Below, piece after piece: positions 34,277 through 42,452 of a DNA stretch of 64,000 bases; position 1 is the stretch's first letter, and every line of letters begins with the position of its first letter. The DNA lies in NCBI RefSeq assembly GCF_035818635.1, contig NZ_JAYLLH010000001.1, positions 1-64,000 of the forward strand, read 5' to 3'. The notes under the pieces are model-generated. The model saw nothing but the letters and a program-made list of their open reading frames with translations. It ran no database searches and had not been told where the DNA came from. The stretch comes from Mesobacterium_A hydrothermale. GTDB taxonomy: Bacteria > Pseudomonadota > Alphaproteobacteria > Rhodobacterales > Rhodobacteraceae. The position numbers were made by a program, and so were the translations under genes.

Positions 34277-35034
34277 ACCTGCACGCGATCTGGGCCATCT
34301 ATCGTTTCGAAATGACGCGGTTCTTCCGTACCCTGCTGCAAAGCTTCGTGTCGCCGGTGATCTCGACTTCGCTGTACTTCGTTGTCTTCGGGGCGGCGAT
34401 CGGGTCGCGCATCGACCAGGTTGAAGGCATCAGCTATGGAGCGTTCATCGTGCCCGGGTTGATCATGTTGAGCGTGATGACACAGGCGATTTCAAACGCG
34501 TCTTTCGGCATCTACTTCCCCAAGTTCATCGGCACGATCTATGAGTTGTTATCGGCACCGGTGAATTTCCTGGAAATCGTCGTCGGCTATGTCGGCGCGG
34601 CGGCGACCAAGGCATTGTTCATCGGGGTGGTAATCCTTGGCACGTCGGCGTTGTTTGTCGATCTGCACATCCAGCACCCGTTTGCGATGGTCATGTTCCT
34701 GCTGCTGACGTGTCTCAGCTTCGCGTTGCTGGGGTTCATCATCGGCATCTGGGCGAAGAATTTCGAACAATTGCAACTGGTGCCGTTGCTGGTTGTGACT
34801 CCACTGGTTTTCCTTGGCGGGTCCTTCTATTCGATCTCGATGTTGCCGCCTGTGTGGCAGGCGATCACCATGTTCAACCCGGTGGTTTACCTGATCTCCG
34901 GTTTCCGTTGGGCGTTCTTTGGGCTGGCGGATGTGTCCATCGGGCTGAGTTTGCTGGCCATCGGTGGCTTTACCGCGCTGTGCCTTGCCGCGATCTGGTG
35001 GATTTTCCGGACCGGCTGGCGCATCCGGCAATAA
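34273..35034 (+). CDS. ABC-2 type exporter permease
   Basis: This 253-residue inner-membrane protein has six hydrophobic segments and the ABC-2 family core, including LVVTPLVFLGGSFYSISMLPPVWQAITMFNPVVYLISGFRWAFFG. It forms the transmembrane part of the exporter encoded with the upstream ATPase, which it overlaps by ATGA. A bidirectional terminator follows directly. Confidence 0.9.
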   Translation: MNLHAIWAIYRFEMTRFFRTLLQSFVSPVISTSLYFVVFGAAIGSRIDQVEGISYGAFIVPGLIMLSVMTQAISNASFGIYFPKFIGTIYELLSAPVNFLEIVVGYVGAAATKALFIGVVILGTSALFVDLHIQHPFAMVMFLLLTCLSFALLGFIIGIWAKNFEQLQLVPLLVVTPLVFLGGSFYSISMLPPVWQAITMFNPVVYLISGFRWAFFGLADVSIGLSLLAIGGFTALCLAAIWWIFRTGWRIRQ

Positions 35035-35037
35035 CGC

Positions 35038-35066
35038 AAAAGCCCCGCGCCAGGCGCGGGGCTTTT
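35038..35066. terminator. Bidirectional intrinsic terminator
   Basis: AAAAGCCCCGCGC (35038-35050) pairs perfectly with GCGCGGGGCTTTT (35054-35066). T-runs are present on both strands, so it terminates both the ABC-2 unit and the convergent yeeE-family gene. Confidence 0.9.
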
Positions 35067-35085
35067 CGACTTCGGCCTGATCGGG

Positions 35086-36147
35086 TCAGGCGGGCACGGG
35101 CGCGCGCCGACCGCCAAGCATGACATCCATCGACATGCCGCCGATCCACATGCAGAACAGCGCAAGCCACGCGGTGCCGGCAAAGATCGACCCACCGGTC
35201 ACGCCCGCTCCGATGGCGCAACCGCCGGCCAGCATCCCGCCAAAGCCCATCAAGGCGGCACCGATCATCGCGCGGCGCATCGGGGTCGGGCCTTCAAAGC
35301 CTTGGAACTGGAATTCCTTGGCCAGAACCGACGACAGGAACGATCCGATGACAACGCCGGGAACAAGGCCGACGTCGAATTCCAGGATGGCGGAGCGATC
35401 CAGGAAGAACATCAGTGTATTGGCAGACGGGCCGGTGAACGTGGCGCTTTCGATCTGGACCGGATCAAAGGCCACCTGCGACAGGGTGTAGGTCAGACCC
35501 CACCCAAGCGCGACCGAGAACCCGACACCCGAGGCGAAAATCAGCCGCGACCAGCCGATCTGGTGGCGGCGTGACAGTTCCAGCGCCAAGGCCGCGAAGA
35601 CAAGGCCGATGACAAGGCCCGACCATTCCGGCAGGTGCAGGGCTGCCAGCAGGTCCATGTTGCGCCCGCCTTCCGTGATCCACAGCGCCGCCAGCCAGTC
35701 GCGCAGCGGCGACAGCCAACCGGTGATTGCCATCTGGGCGACCACTGCAAAGATCAGGCCCGACACGATGGACCGCATGTTGCCCGTCGCCGCCATCACC
35801 AGCAGGCGGCCGGAACAGCCACGTGCCAGAACCATGCCTGCGCCGAACATCAGCCCGCCGATGATCGCGCCCGACCAGCTGCCCGGAACCGCCATCATCC
35901 GCGCCTATGTCGTGTCTATCAGGCCCAGAAGCTGTGCGGCCTGTACCCAGACGACCGCAGTCGAGAAGGTCAGGAACCAGACGGCGACCTTGTCATGCAT
36001 CATGCCGCGGGCAAATTCGATGGTTGCCGCACGCAGACAGAATTTCGAGCGCTGCGCGGAAACCCCGAAAACCGTGCCGGTAATCAGGCCAAAGAGGGCA
36101 GCTGTCGGTGCTTCGCCGATTGATTCGACCAGGTTCACTATGTCCAT
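35086..36147 (-). pseudogene. YeeE/YedE-family sulfur transporter, split by in-frame amber codon
   Basis: The frame from ATG 36147 to the stop at 35086 encodes a full-length YeeE/YedE (DUF395/TsuA-like) membrane protein of 353 codons, but codon 81 (35907-35905) is TAG. Before it are 80 residues including the SKFCLRAA motif; after it come ARGCSGRLLVMAATGNMRS and AGGCAIGAGVTGGS, the other two conserved cysteine motifs. No frameshift is needed: residues run LLGLIDTT-stop-ARMMAVPGSWSG. A single C-to-T change from CAG (Gln) would explain it. The family moves thiosulfate or other sulfur compounds. A downstream ATG at 35898 could restart translation but has no good RBS. It may be a nonsense mutation, a sequencing error, or suppressed. 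Confidence 0.8.
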
Positions 36148-36243
36148 GTGTTTTCCCCGGATTCTGGACGGGCTGGGCAGGTTGAACCCCAGTCGTCTTG
36201 GTGGTTTCGCGCAAAGATATCTCCGGCGGAGGCCTTTTTTGCA

Positions 36244-36257
36244 TTGATCCAGATCAG
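36244..36257. promoter_or_regulatory. FNR/FnrL-like box in divergent promoter region
   Basis: TTGAT-CCAG-ATCAG matches the consensus TTGAT-N4-ATCAA in nine of ten defined bases. It lies 97 bp upstream of the yeeE-family ATG and 108 bp upstream of the cupin ATG, in a 217-bp divergent region. It suggests oxygen or redox control of one or both genes. Confidence 0.45.
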
Positions 36258-36364
36258 CCAATGTTCCGAAACGACATTCTGGTCGTTTCCGGGCGCGAGC
36301 GAACTGCCCGATTCGCCGCACCGAGGGGCAGTAGAACGGTGCTCTGAACGCAGGAGGCAGGGTC

Positions 36365-36796
36365 ATGAACGAACAGATTATCGAACCGGAAGTTCTTGCC
36401 ACATTGATGGCAGCATTGCCGGTTGTGGCCAACAGCGATCACGCCCCGCTGGAAGGCGCGGAAGACCCCAGCGTTTTTGGCACGGTGAAGTGGCGCACGC
36501 TGTTCTGTTCTGACCGCACGGCCACCTCTGGCATGGTGATGGGCATTGCCGAGTTCGGCCCGGGCGATACACTGCTGCCGCATCGTCACGGCCCGGCCGA
36601 GATCTATTTCGGCTTGTCCGGGCAGGGCACTGTCACCATCGACGGCACGCCGCACCTGATGGCGCCGGGTGTCGCGCTGTACATCCCGGCAGAGGCCGAG
36701 CATGGCACCGTGGCGGGGCCTGACGGGTTGCGCTTTCTCTACGTGTTCCCGCGCGACAAGTTTTCGGAAGTCGATTACCGGTTCTCGGCGGTCTGA
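36365..36796 (+). CDS. Small single-domain cupin protein
   Basis: This 143-residue protein has cupin motif 1 as GDTLLPHRHGPAEIYFGLSGQG (H-x-H-x3-E-x6-G) and motif 2 as PAEAEHG, giving the usual His/Glu metal site. A metal-bound enzyme or a sensor is likely. It distantly recalls small roseobacter cupins, including DMSP lyases of the DddW/DddK type, but there are no decisive residues for that claim. It is divergent from the yeeE-family gene and has GGAGGCAGGGTC before its ATG. Confidence 0.75.
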   Translation: MNEQIIEPEVLATLMAALPVVANSDHAPLEGAEDPSVFGTVKWRTLFCSDRTATSGMVMGIAEFGPGDTLLPHRHGPAEIYFGLSGQGTVTIDGTPHLMAPGVALYIPAEAEHGTVAGPDGLRFLYVFPRDKFSEVDYRFSAV

Positions 36797-36848
36797 GGGG
36801 CTGCACGAAACCCTCGCCAAACCGGATCAATCGGCGTAAAGGCCAGAC

Positions 36849-38084
36849 ATGGCCAGACTTATGCACCTTTCCGACGCGCGCGACCTGCCCTTGTGGCGCA
36901 GGCCGCGCGCGTTGTTGTTCCTGATGGCAATTGCCATGCCGCTGTCGTTTGCGACGTGGTCGGCTCTGCTGAACAATTTCGTCATCGACGCGGCGAACTT
37001 TGACGGTTCCGACATCGGGCTTTTGCATACGGTGCGGGAAATCCCGGGGTTTTTGGCGATCGGGGTCATCGCGATCATCCTGTTCATCCGTGAACAGACG
37101 CTGGCCTATGTGGCGCTGACGATGCTGGGCATCGCCACGGCGGTGACCGCGTGGTTCCCCAACATGGGCGGCATCCTGACCATCACCATGCTGAGTTCAA
37201 TTGGGTTTCACTATTTCGAAACCGTGAACCAGAGCCTGCAACTGCAATGGCTGCCCAAGGACAAGGCGCCCCAGATCATCGGGCTGCTGATGGCGGCCGG
37301 ATCGGCGGCGACGCTGGTCGCCTACGTGCTGATCGTGATGACGTGGAAGGCATTCGACCTGAGTTATAACTTCGTCTACCTCGTTTCAGGCGGGGCGACG
37401 TTGGTGATCGTGGCGTGGTGCGCCTTTGCCTTTCCGCACTTTGAATCGCCTAACCCGCAAGTCAAGAAATTCGTCCTGCGCAAGCGTTACTGGTTGTATT
37501 ACGCGTTGCAGTTCATGGCCGGTGCCCGGCGTCAGATCTTTGTGGTCTTTGCGGGTTTCATGATGGTCGAACGTTTCGGCTTTGACGTGCACGAGGTGAC
37601 GGCGCTGTATTTGATCAACCTTGTGGCCAACATGGTGGCCGCGCCGCTTTTGGGAAAGGCGGTTCATATCTGGGGCGAACGCCGGGCGCTGATCTTTGAA
37701 TACACCGGACTGGCAATCGTCTTTTTGGCCTACGGCGGTCTTTACTGGTTCGGCTGGGGCGTGGTGCTGGCGTCGATCCTGTACGTGATCGACCACTTCT
37801 TTTTCGCGCTGGCCCTGGCTCTGAAGACCTATTTCCAGAAGATCGCCGATCCGGGGGATATCGCGCCGACAGCGGCGGTGGCCTTCACCATCAACCATAT
37901 CGCGGCGGTGTTCCTGCCGGTGCTGCTGGGCCTATTGTGGCTGGTGTCGCCGGGGGCGGTGTTCGGTTTGGCTGCGGGCATGGCGCTGACGTCGCTGGCG
38001 CTGGCGCTTTTGATCCCGCGCCACCCCGAACCGGGCAATGAAACCGTGTTCAAGCAGTTCGTCGCGGCGGCCCCCGCGGAATAA
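36849..38084 (+). CDS. MFS transporter
   Basis: This 411-residue inner-membrane protein has about twelve hydrophobic segments in two halves and a central cytoplasmic loop (FESPNPQVKKFVLRKRYWLYY). It follows the cupin gene by 52 bp and may be co-transcribed. It does not carry sugar or drug-efflux signature motifs that I can recognise, so the substrate is open. The family is mostly annotated simply as MFS transporter in roseobacters. Confidence 0.8.
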   Translation: MARLMHLSDARDLPLWRRPRALLFLMAIAMPLSFATWSALLNNFVIDAANFDGSDIGLLHTVREIPGFLAIGVIAIILFIREQTLAYVALTMLGIATAVTAWFPNMGGILTITMLSSIGFHYFETVNQSLQLQWLPKDKAPQIIGLLMAAGSAATLVAYVLIVMTWKAFDLSYNFVYLVSGGATLVIVAWCAFAFPHFESPNPQVKKFVLRKRYWLYYALQFMAGARRQIFVVFAGFMMVERFGFDVHEVTALYLINLVANMVAAPLLGKAVHIWGERRALIFEYTGLAIVFLAYGGLYWFGWGVVLASILYVIDHFFFALALALKTYFQKIADPGDIAPTAAVAFTINHIAAVFLPVLLGLLWLVSPGAVFGLAAGMALTSLALALLIPRHPEPGNETVFKQFVAAAPAE

Positions 38085-38157
38085 GCCGGGCGCCTGTCGC
38101 CGCTGGCAAGCGGCGCGGGCTTGGTGTACGAGGCAGGGGCTTTGACAGGAGTCGCCG

Positions 38158-39033
38158 ATGCCCACCACCTATACCGCCTTTACCAAGCTGACCGACAAGA
38201 CCGCCGCCGAGGCGCTGGGCGAGGCGATGGAAGAGCTGGAACCCGAACCCACCGGTGTTGGTGTGTTCGAGATCGAGGACGGCTCAGGCACCTGGGAAGT
38301 CGGCGGTTACTTTGTCGAAGAGCCGAACACGGTGGAACTGGCGCTGCTGGCTGCCGCGTTCGACGCCAAGCCGTTCGTCGTGTCGAAAGTTCCCGATACC
38401 GATTGGGTCGACAAGGTGCGCCGTGAACTGACCCCGGTGCCAGCCGGGCGTTTCTTCGTCTATGGCAGCCATGACGCCGACAAGATCCCCGAAGGTGCCG
38501 AACCCCTGCTGATTGAGGCGGCGATGGCCTTTGGCACCGGCCACCACGGTACCACGCTGGGGTGTCTGTGTGCCCTGGACCGGCTGGCGACCGAAGGCTT
38601 CGTCGGCAAGAGCGTGGTGGATATCGGATGTGGTACCGCGGTTCTGGCGATGGGCGCTGCCCGAATCTGGCCGGGCCCGGTTCTGGCCAGCGATATCGAC
38701 CCGGTTGCCGTCGAGGTGGCCGAAGCCAACGTGCGTGCCAACAACCTGCAAGGCCGAGTCTCTTGCATCGAGGCCACCGGTTTCGATCACCCGGTACTGA
38801 CCGAGGCCGCGCCGTTCGATCTGGTTTTTGCGAATATCCTGAAGGCCCCGCTGATCGACCTGTCGCCGACGATGTCGTCGGCGCTGGCACCGGGGGGCTA
38901 TGCGATCCTGTCAGGCATCCTGAACCGGCAGGCGGATGAGGTGATCGAGGTCTATCGCCAGAACGGAAACAGTCTTGTCCATCGCGATGAGATTGGTGAA
39001 TGGACCACGCTGACCTTGCAGCGCGACGCCTGA
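38158..39033 (+). CDS. prmA: Ribosomal protein L11 methyltransferase
   Basis: This 291-residue SAM-dependent enzyme trimethylates ribosomal protein L11. It has the N-terminal substrate domain, EAAMAFGTGHHGTTLGCL before the SAM domain, motif I VVDIGCGTAVLAMGAA, the acidic loop ASDIDPVAVEVAEAN, and the catalytic-loop variant FANILKAPLIDL. The length matches the family. A hairpin (GCCGCTGGCAAGCGGC near 38100) separates it from the MFS gene. Confidence 0.92.
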   Translation: MPTTYTAFTKLTDKTAAEALGEAMEELEPEPTGVGVFEIEDGSGTWEVGGYFVEEPNTVELALLAAAFDAKPFVVSKVPDTDWVDKVRRELTPVPAGRFFVYGSHDADKIPEGAEPLLIEAAMAFGTGHHGTTLGCLCALDRLATEGFVGKSVVDIGCGTAVLAMGAARIWPGPVLASDIDPVAVEVAEANVRANNLQGRVSCIEATGFDHPVLTEAAPFDLVFANILKAPLIDLSPTMSSALAPGGYAILSGILNRQADEVIEVYRQNGNSLVHRDEIGEWTTLTLQRDA

Positions 39034-39138
39034 GAATCCACCGAATCGCCTTGTGCGGACGGGCCTTGGCCCAAGATTGGCCATAATTCAAAGCTATCTA
39101 AAAACGATCTTGGTGGGGGCCAAGTATCGGAGTTTACC

Positions 39139-39480
39139 ATGGCGGATGCCCTGCGCAATTTCGACAAGCGTGCGCGTGCTGTCGAAACGACCCACAAGAA
39201 GCTCGCCCAGGGGTATGTCACCAAGCTGGGCCGTGATGGCGTCATGCGCCACAAGCCAAAGGTTCGCCTGTCCTTCATCAGCCCGCGGGCGATTGTCTAT
39301 CTTGCGTTGGTGTTCACCGCGTTCAAGGGCTTCCTGCTGAGCAATCTGGGCGAGGCAACGTATACCGCGCACCTGGCGGACCTGGGCCAGGGTGGCTTTG
39401 TGGATCGTGCCGGTGGTTTCCTGATGGGGGTTGATCCGGCCACGGCATGGATCGCGAACGCCCTTACCGTGATCCTCTGA
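39139..39480 (+). CDS. Conserved small membrane protein of unknown function
   Basis: This 113-residue protein has a basic N-terminal half (NFDKRARAVETTHKKLAQGYVTKLGRDGVMRHKPK) and one clear hydrophobic segment near residues 45-70 (ISPRAIVYLALVFTAFKGFLL), then a glycine-rich end. It starts ATG 39139 after TATCGGAGTTTACC. I do not recognise a family. The gene lies between prmA and a bidirectional terminator. Its composition is like neighbouring genes, so it is probably native. Confidence 0.6.
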   Translation: MADALRNFDKRARAVETTHKKLAQGYVTKLGRDGVMRHKPKVRLSFISPRAIVYLALVFTAFKGFLLSNLGEATYTAHLADLGQGGFVDRAGGFLMGVDPATAWIANALTVIL

Positions 39481-39506
39481 CCTTTTCGATTTTCGTCGGT
39501 CCAAAC

Positions 39507-39537
39507 AAAAAGCCCGCGTCCGGTGACGCGGGCTTTG
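39507..39537. terminator. Bidirectional intrinsic terminator
   Basis: AAAGCCCGCGTC (39509-39520) pairs with GACGCGGGCTTT (39525-39536). It lies between the convergent 39139-39480 gene and the DUF1127 gene, with A/T tails on both sides. Confidence 0.85.
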
Positions 39538-39559
39538 TCGTTCCGTGCGGATGCGCGGA

Positions 39560-39757
39560 TCAGCGGTAGTTCGAAACCACGTCGATGTCGCCGCGGTTCA
39601 GACCGATGTCGTCCAGTTCACGGTCGGTCAGCGAGGACAGCGCCTTGCGGGTCACGCGAGCGTCGTTCCAAGCCGAGAAGCCCGAGAACATCGAGACAAA
39701 CATTTGGCCGATACGGCCGCCGTGAGTGGTGGTGTGCGATGCGTCGAAAGCAGCCAT
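39560..39757 (-). CDS. DUF1127 (YjiS-like) small protein
   Basis: This 65-residue protein ends with the DUF1127 pattern (ARVTRKALSSLTDRELDDIGLNRGDIDVV), an arginine-rich helix pair common in Alphaproteobacteria. In Agrobacterium and Rhodobacter such proteins affect RNA or phosphate metabolism. Typical DUF1127 proteins are 45-80 residues. The ATG at 39757 is preceded by AAGGAACGAAG. Expression is probably from the AT-rich upstream region 39758-39900. Confidence 0.85.
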   Translation of the reverse strand: MAAFDASHTTTHGGRIGQMFVSMFSGFSAWNDARVTRKALSSLTDRELDDIGLNRGDIDVVSNYR

Positions 39758-40086
39758 TTCTTCGTTCCTTGCATTGAAAGGTGTGGAGGGGATCGTTTTC
39801 CTTGGCTGGCATCTAGAGTTTTCAAATCGCACAAACAAGCAGCAGGATTGCATAAGACCTATGCGGTTCGTGCATGACGCGTGGCTTAATTAAGGCAAGG
39901 AAAACAAGGCGCTTTTCACGGATTTTTGTGTCGCTTTCCGGTGCCGAAATGTCGCCGTCAGGACCCGGGTGTCGTCCAAATCCGCCAAGCGTCGCTTTTT
40001 GGCGGCGCGCGGTTCTTGCTTGGCGTTTGTTCGCGTTTCGTGCTACTGCGATGGAAAAGCAACACCGGGCAGGCGGGGCAGGCAAA
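39758..40086. promoter_or_regulatory. Divergent promoter region of DUF1127 gene and ruvC
   Basis: This 329-bp gene-free stretch contains three symmetric sites: GCATA-AGACC-TATGC (39850-39864), CTTAATTAAG (39885-39894), and CCGCCAA/TTGGCGG arms (39982-39988 and 39999-40005). The first two lie 93-137 bp upstream of the DUF1127 gene, where an operator would fit. The third could be a hairpin in the ruvC 5' leader. An in-frame extension of ruvC to 39874 is open but not conserved in character. Confidence 0.4.
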
Positions 40087-40575
40087 ATGCGGGTACTCGG
40101 GATCGATCCAGGGCTCAGAAACCTCGGCTGGGGGGTGATCGAGGCGCAGGGAAACCGACTCAGTCACGTGGCAAACGGCGTTTTGCATTCCAGCGGGCCG
40201 AACCTGGCGCAACGGTTGCTGTCGCTTCACCAGCAATTGACCGAGATCCTGCACCGCTACACCCCGGAAGCCGCCGCTGTCGAACAGACCTTCGTGAACA
40301 AGGACGCGGTGGCAACGCTGAAGCTGGGTCAGGCGCGGGCGGTGGCCCTGCTGGTTCCGGCTCAGTTCGGGCTTGAGATCGGGGAATACGCCCCCAACGC
40401 AGTGAAAAAGACCGTTGTCGGCGTTGGCCACGCGGACAAGAACCAGATTCAGCACATGGTAAAGATGCAACTGCCCGGCGCAGTGATCACCGGGCCGGAC
40501 GCGGCTGACGCGCTGGCCATTGCCATGTGCCACGCCTGGCATGTGCGGGCACCAGCGCTGAAGGTGCGGGCATGA
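40087..40575 (+). CDS. ruvC: Holliday junction resolvase RuvC
   Basis: This 162-residue endonuclease resolves Holliday junctions held by RuvAB. The RNase H-like active site is visible: MRVLGIDPGLRNLGWG (Asp7), AAVEQTFVNKD (Glu), and GPDAADALAIAMCHAW (the two terminal aspartates). It overlaps ruvA by 4 bp (ATGA). Start at ATG 40087 gives the standard N-terminus. Confidence 0.97.
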   Translation: MRVLGIDPGLRNLGWGVIEAQGNRLSHVANGVLHSSGPNLAQRLLSLHQQLTEILHRYTPEAAAVEQTFVNKDAVATLKLGQARAVALLVPAQFGLEIGEYAPNAVKKTVVGVGHADKNQIQHMVKMQLPGAVITGPDAADALAIAMCHAWHVRAPALKVRA

Positions 40576-41240
40576 TCGGCAAGATTTCCGGGCGGGTCGA
40601 CTACAAGAGCGATGACCACGTTCTGATCGACGTGCGTGGTGTCGGCTATATCGTCTATTGCAGCGACCGGACGTTGATGGGACTGCCCGGCGCAGGAGAG
40701 GCCGTTGCGCTGTTCACGGATCTTGTCGTGCGCGAAGACCTGTTGCAGCTTTATGGCTTTCCCACGTTGGTGGAGAAGGAATGGCATCGGCTGTTGATGA
40801 GCGTTCAGGGGGTCGGCGCCAAGGCATCTCTGGCAATCCTTGGCGCGCTAGGCCCGGATGGTGTCAGCCGGGCCATAGCCCTGGGCGACTGGTCTGCGGT
40901 GAAGGCGGCGAAGGGCATCGGCCCCAAGACAGCGCAGCGCGTCGTGAATGAACTGAAAGACAAGGCCGCTGTGATCATGGCAATGACTGGTCACAGTGCG
41001 CAGGTGACAGAGGATCCCAGCGCCTTGATCGAACCTGCCCCCGTCCCCAAACCGCGCACAATGCCTGCCCAAAAACCCAACGCCTCGGCTCAGGCAGAGG
41101 CACTTTCCGCGCTTGGCAACCTTGGGTATGCCCCATCAGAGGCGGCGGGCGCCGTGGCTCATGCGGCGGCGGATGAGCCCGAGGCCGATACCGCCGCCCT
41201 GATCCGCGCCGCACTGCGCCTGTTGGCGCCAAAGGGGTGA
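40572..41240 (+). CDS. ruvA: Holliday junction branch migration protein RuvA
   Basis: This 222-residue DNA-binding subunit starts MIGKISGRVDYKSDDHVLIDVRGVGYIV (OB-fold), has two helix-hairpin-helix motifs (LMSVQGVGAKASLAILG and AAKGIGPKTAQRVVNEL), and a C-terminal RuvB-contacting domain (ALSALGNLGYAPSEAAGAV). It overlaps ruvC by ATGA and lies 35 bp before ruvB, giving the ruvCAB operon. Confidence 0.97.
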   Translation: MIGKISGRVDYKSDDHVLIDVRGVGYIVYCSDRTLMGLPGAGEAVALFTDLVVREDLLQLYGFPTLVEKEWHRLLMSVQGVGAKASLAILGALGPDGVSRAIALGDWSAVKAAKGIGPKTAQRVVNELKDKAAVIMAMTGHSAQVTEDPSALIEPAPVPKPRTMPAQKPNASAQAEALSALGNLGYAPSEAAGAVAHAAADEPEADTAALIRAALRLLAPKG

Positions 41241-41275
41241 CGGATGTCGCGTGATGTGAACACAGGCGGGCGCCG

Positions 41276-42304
41276 ATGACCGAACCGGATCCGACACTTC
41301 GCCCCGAGCCGTTGCCGGAGGACTTCGATCGTGCCTTGCGACCGCAGAGTCTGGACGAATTCGTCGGCCAGGCAGAGGCGCGGGCGAACCTGCGGGTGTT
41401 CGTGCAATCCGCGCGCCAGCGCGGCGAGGCGATGGATCACACGCTGTTCCATGGCCCCCCGGGGCTGGGCAAGACCACGCTGGCCCAGATCATGGCGCGT
41501 GAACTGGGTGTAAATTTCCGGATGACATCCGGCCCCGTGCTGGCCAAGGCGGGGGACCTTGCCGCGATCCTGACCAACCTGGAGTCGCGCGACGTACTGT
41601 TCATTGACGAAATTCACCGGCTCAATCCCGTCGTTGAAGAGGTCCTCTATCCCGCGATGGAGGATTTCGAGTTGGACCTGGTGATCGGCGAAGGCCCGGC
41701 CGCGCGCACTGTGCGGATCGAATTGCAACCCTTCACGCTGGTAGGGGCCACGACACGGTTGGGCCTGCTGACCACCCCCTTGCGCGACCGCTTCGGCATT
41801 CCGACGCGGCTGCAGTTCTACACGATCGAGGAATTGAACCTGATTGTCGCCCGCAACGCGCGCAAGCTCGGGGTGGTGGCCGACGAGGACGGCGCTCGGG
41901 AAATTGCGCGTCGTGCGCGTGGAACCCCCCGGATCGCCGGACGATTGCTGCGCCGGGTGGTGGATTTCGCCGTGGTTGAAGGCGACGGCCGCATCGATCG
42001 TGCGCTGGCCGACAACGCGTTGACGCGGTTGGGTGTGGACGCGATCGGGCTGGACTCGGCGGACCGCCGTTACCTGGGACTGATCGCCGAGAACTACGGC
42101 GGTGGGCCGGTTGGGATCGAAACCCTGGCCGCGGCCCTGTCGGAAAGCCGCGACGCGCTGGAAGAGGTGATCGAGCCCTATCTTCTGCAGCAGGGGCTGA
42201 TCCAGCGCACGCCGCGGGGCCGGATGCTGGCGCAGAAAGGCTGGCGGCACATGGGGCTGGAGGCGCCCAGGCCCCCGGGGCAGGGCACGTTGTTCGACGG
42301 GTAG
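41276..42304 (+). CDS. ruvB: Holliday junction branch migration ATPase RuvB
   Basis: This 342-residue AAA+ motor has Walker A HGPPGLGKTTLAQI, Walker B LFIDEIHRL, sensor I GATTRLGLLTTPLRDRFG and the C-terminal winged helix (RTPRGRMLAQKGWRH). It begins RPQSLDEFVGQAE near residue 23 as usual. It is the third gene of ruvCAB and is followed by a GC-rich repeat and hairpin at 42303-42368. Confidence 0.97.
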   Translation: MTEPDPTLRPEPLPEDFDRALRPQSLDEFVGQAEARANLRVFVQSARQRGEAMDHTLFHGPPGLGKTTLAQIMARELGVNFRMTSGPVLAKAGDLAAILTNLESRDVLFIDEIHRLNPVVEEVLYPAMEDFELDLVIGEGPAARTVRIELQPFTLVGATTRLGLLTTPLRDRFGIPTRLQFYTIEELNLIVARNARKLGVVADEDGAREIARRARGTPRIAGRLLRRVVDFAVVEGDGRIDRALADNALTRLGVDAIGLDSADRRYLGLIAENYGGGPVGIETLAAALSESRDALEEVIEPYLLQQGLIQRTPRGRMLAQKGWRHMGLEAPRPPGQGTLFDG

Positions 42305-42368
42305 GGGGCGCTGCCCCCTCTTGGCCCCTGGCCAATTCACCCCCGGAGTATTTGCCGGAAAGATGAAA
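42303..42368. repeat. Intergenic repeat: GC hairpin plus element copy 2
   Basis: Directly after ruvB, GGGGGCGCTGCCCCC forms a short hairpin, and GAGTATTTGCCGGAAAGATGAAA (42346-42368) follows. The latter is the second copy of the element at 25270-25291. The hairpin plus this tail is a layout I associate with dispersed intergenic repeats in Rhodobacteraceae. It may end ruvCAB transcription. Confidence 0.5.
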
Positions 42369-42452
42369 CGGAGTGGGTTCGGTCTGGTCATTCGGTGCCG
42401 GGGCGCGGTAGACCGGGCGCGCATTCCTGCAAGTCCAGCCTTGGGTGACGAC

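Noticed and set aside
36365..36796. Cupin as a DMSP lyase (DddW/DddK type)
   Set aside because: The metal motif is shared by many cupins, and I see no residues or neighbours specific to DMSP breakdown.
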